From NCBI GenBank assembly GCA_021827805.1, contig JAKAUG010000179.1, positions 1-6,897 on the forward strand: a stretch of 6,897 bases of DNA, in the 5' to 3' direction. This stretch comes from Bacillota bacterium. GTDB lineage: Bacteria > Bacillota > Sulfobacillia > RBS10-35 > JAJYVN01. This document shows, piece after piece, positions 6,824-6,897 of this stretch. Both the position numbers and the translations under genes were made by a program. Under the pieces are notes generated by a model. That model did not search any database and was not told the DNA's origin. It saw only the letters and a program-made list of their open reading frames with translations. How positions within the stretch are numbered: position 1 is the stretch's first letter; every line of letters starts with the position of its first letter.

Positions 6824-6897
6824 CGCGTCATCCCGGGCATGGGGATCTTGATATCGGCCGAGAGCGTGACGGGAAGGGATGCGTAGTCTAGGGCCCA
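6820..6897 (-). CDS. C-terminus of the preceding ger-operon gene, probably GerAC-like (partial, 25 codons)
   Basis: The last 25 codons of a gene entering from the right, ending ...SLPVTLSADIKIPMPGMTR and TGA at 6820-6822. The stop overlaps the gerAB start by ATGA, the usual spacing within germinant-receptor operons. The ending (aromatic, LPV, alternating hydrophobic strand, Lys-Ile...Gly) resembles the final strand of Ger(x)C lipoproteins more than the Arg/Pro-rich end of GerAA proteins. If so, the order is C before B, a variant of the usual A-B-C arrangement. The protein-coding call is good because of the overlap; the subunit identity rests on few residues. Confidence 0.55.
   Translation of the reverse strand, partial: WALDYASLPVTLSADIKIPMPGMTR

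Noticed and set aside
5588..6886. Long + strand open frame opposite gerAB, rich in Gln, His and Asp
   Set aside because: Shadow of the hydrophobic permease: antisense codons of Leu, Val and Ala give Gln, Asp, His, Arg and Gly. The permease has clear membrane segments and family motifs.

Overview
The window reads as chromosomal DNA from a GC-rich, endospore-forming, selenocysteine-using bacterium. The evidence is a spore-germination permease (GerAB family) at the right end, the 3' part of a selenocysteine tRNA at the left edge, a strong G/C third-position preference in the right-hand genes, and purine-rich Shine-Dalgarno sequences. This points to a high-GC member of the Bacillota (a Symbiobacteriia, Thermaerobacteria or Limnochordia type of genome). 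The lineage is inference; no marker gene is present to fix it.

Layout: 1-66 is tRNA-Sec (UCA), + strand, with its 5' half off the window. 67-528 has no recognisable gene. 529-1593 (-) is an uncharacterised 354-aa protein with a C-terminal RGHFR/WVQPHVRG segment of a kind I associate with phage and mobile-element proteins. 1594-2529 is a long stretch with no convincing intact gene; it holds a few hairpins, a T-box-like motif without the rest of a T-box, and a possibly decayed reading frame. 2530-3474 (-) is a 314-aa unrecognised protein with an acidic linker and a Gly-rich tail ending in Trp-Trp. 3722-5323 (-) is a 533-aa protein made of two fused sugar phosphate isomerase/epimerase-type TIM barrels, each with its own apparent metal-binding Glu-Asp-His-Glu set. 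5624-6823 (-) is a ten-helix GerAB-type permease whose start overlaps the stop of a further gene (6820-6897, C-terminus only) that is probably another germinant-receptor subunit.

All protein genes lie on the minus strand and converge on the tRNA. The two ger genes form an operon coming in from the right. The TIM-barrel gene and the Gly-rich-tail gene each have a clear Shine-Dalgarno and 250-300 base gaps before them, so they may be separate units. The left third (67-2529) has low gene density and slightly weaker G/C third-position bias beside a tRNA-Sec gene, which is a known insertion site for islands in other bacteria. A remodelled or formerly mobile segment is plausible, but no integrase, transposase or repeated tRNA 3' end is visible. 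The most unusual item is the double TIM-barrel protein. I found no complete novel multi-gene system.
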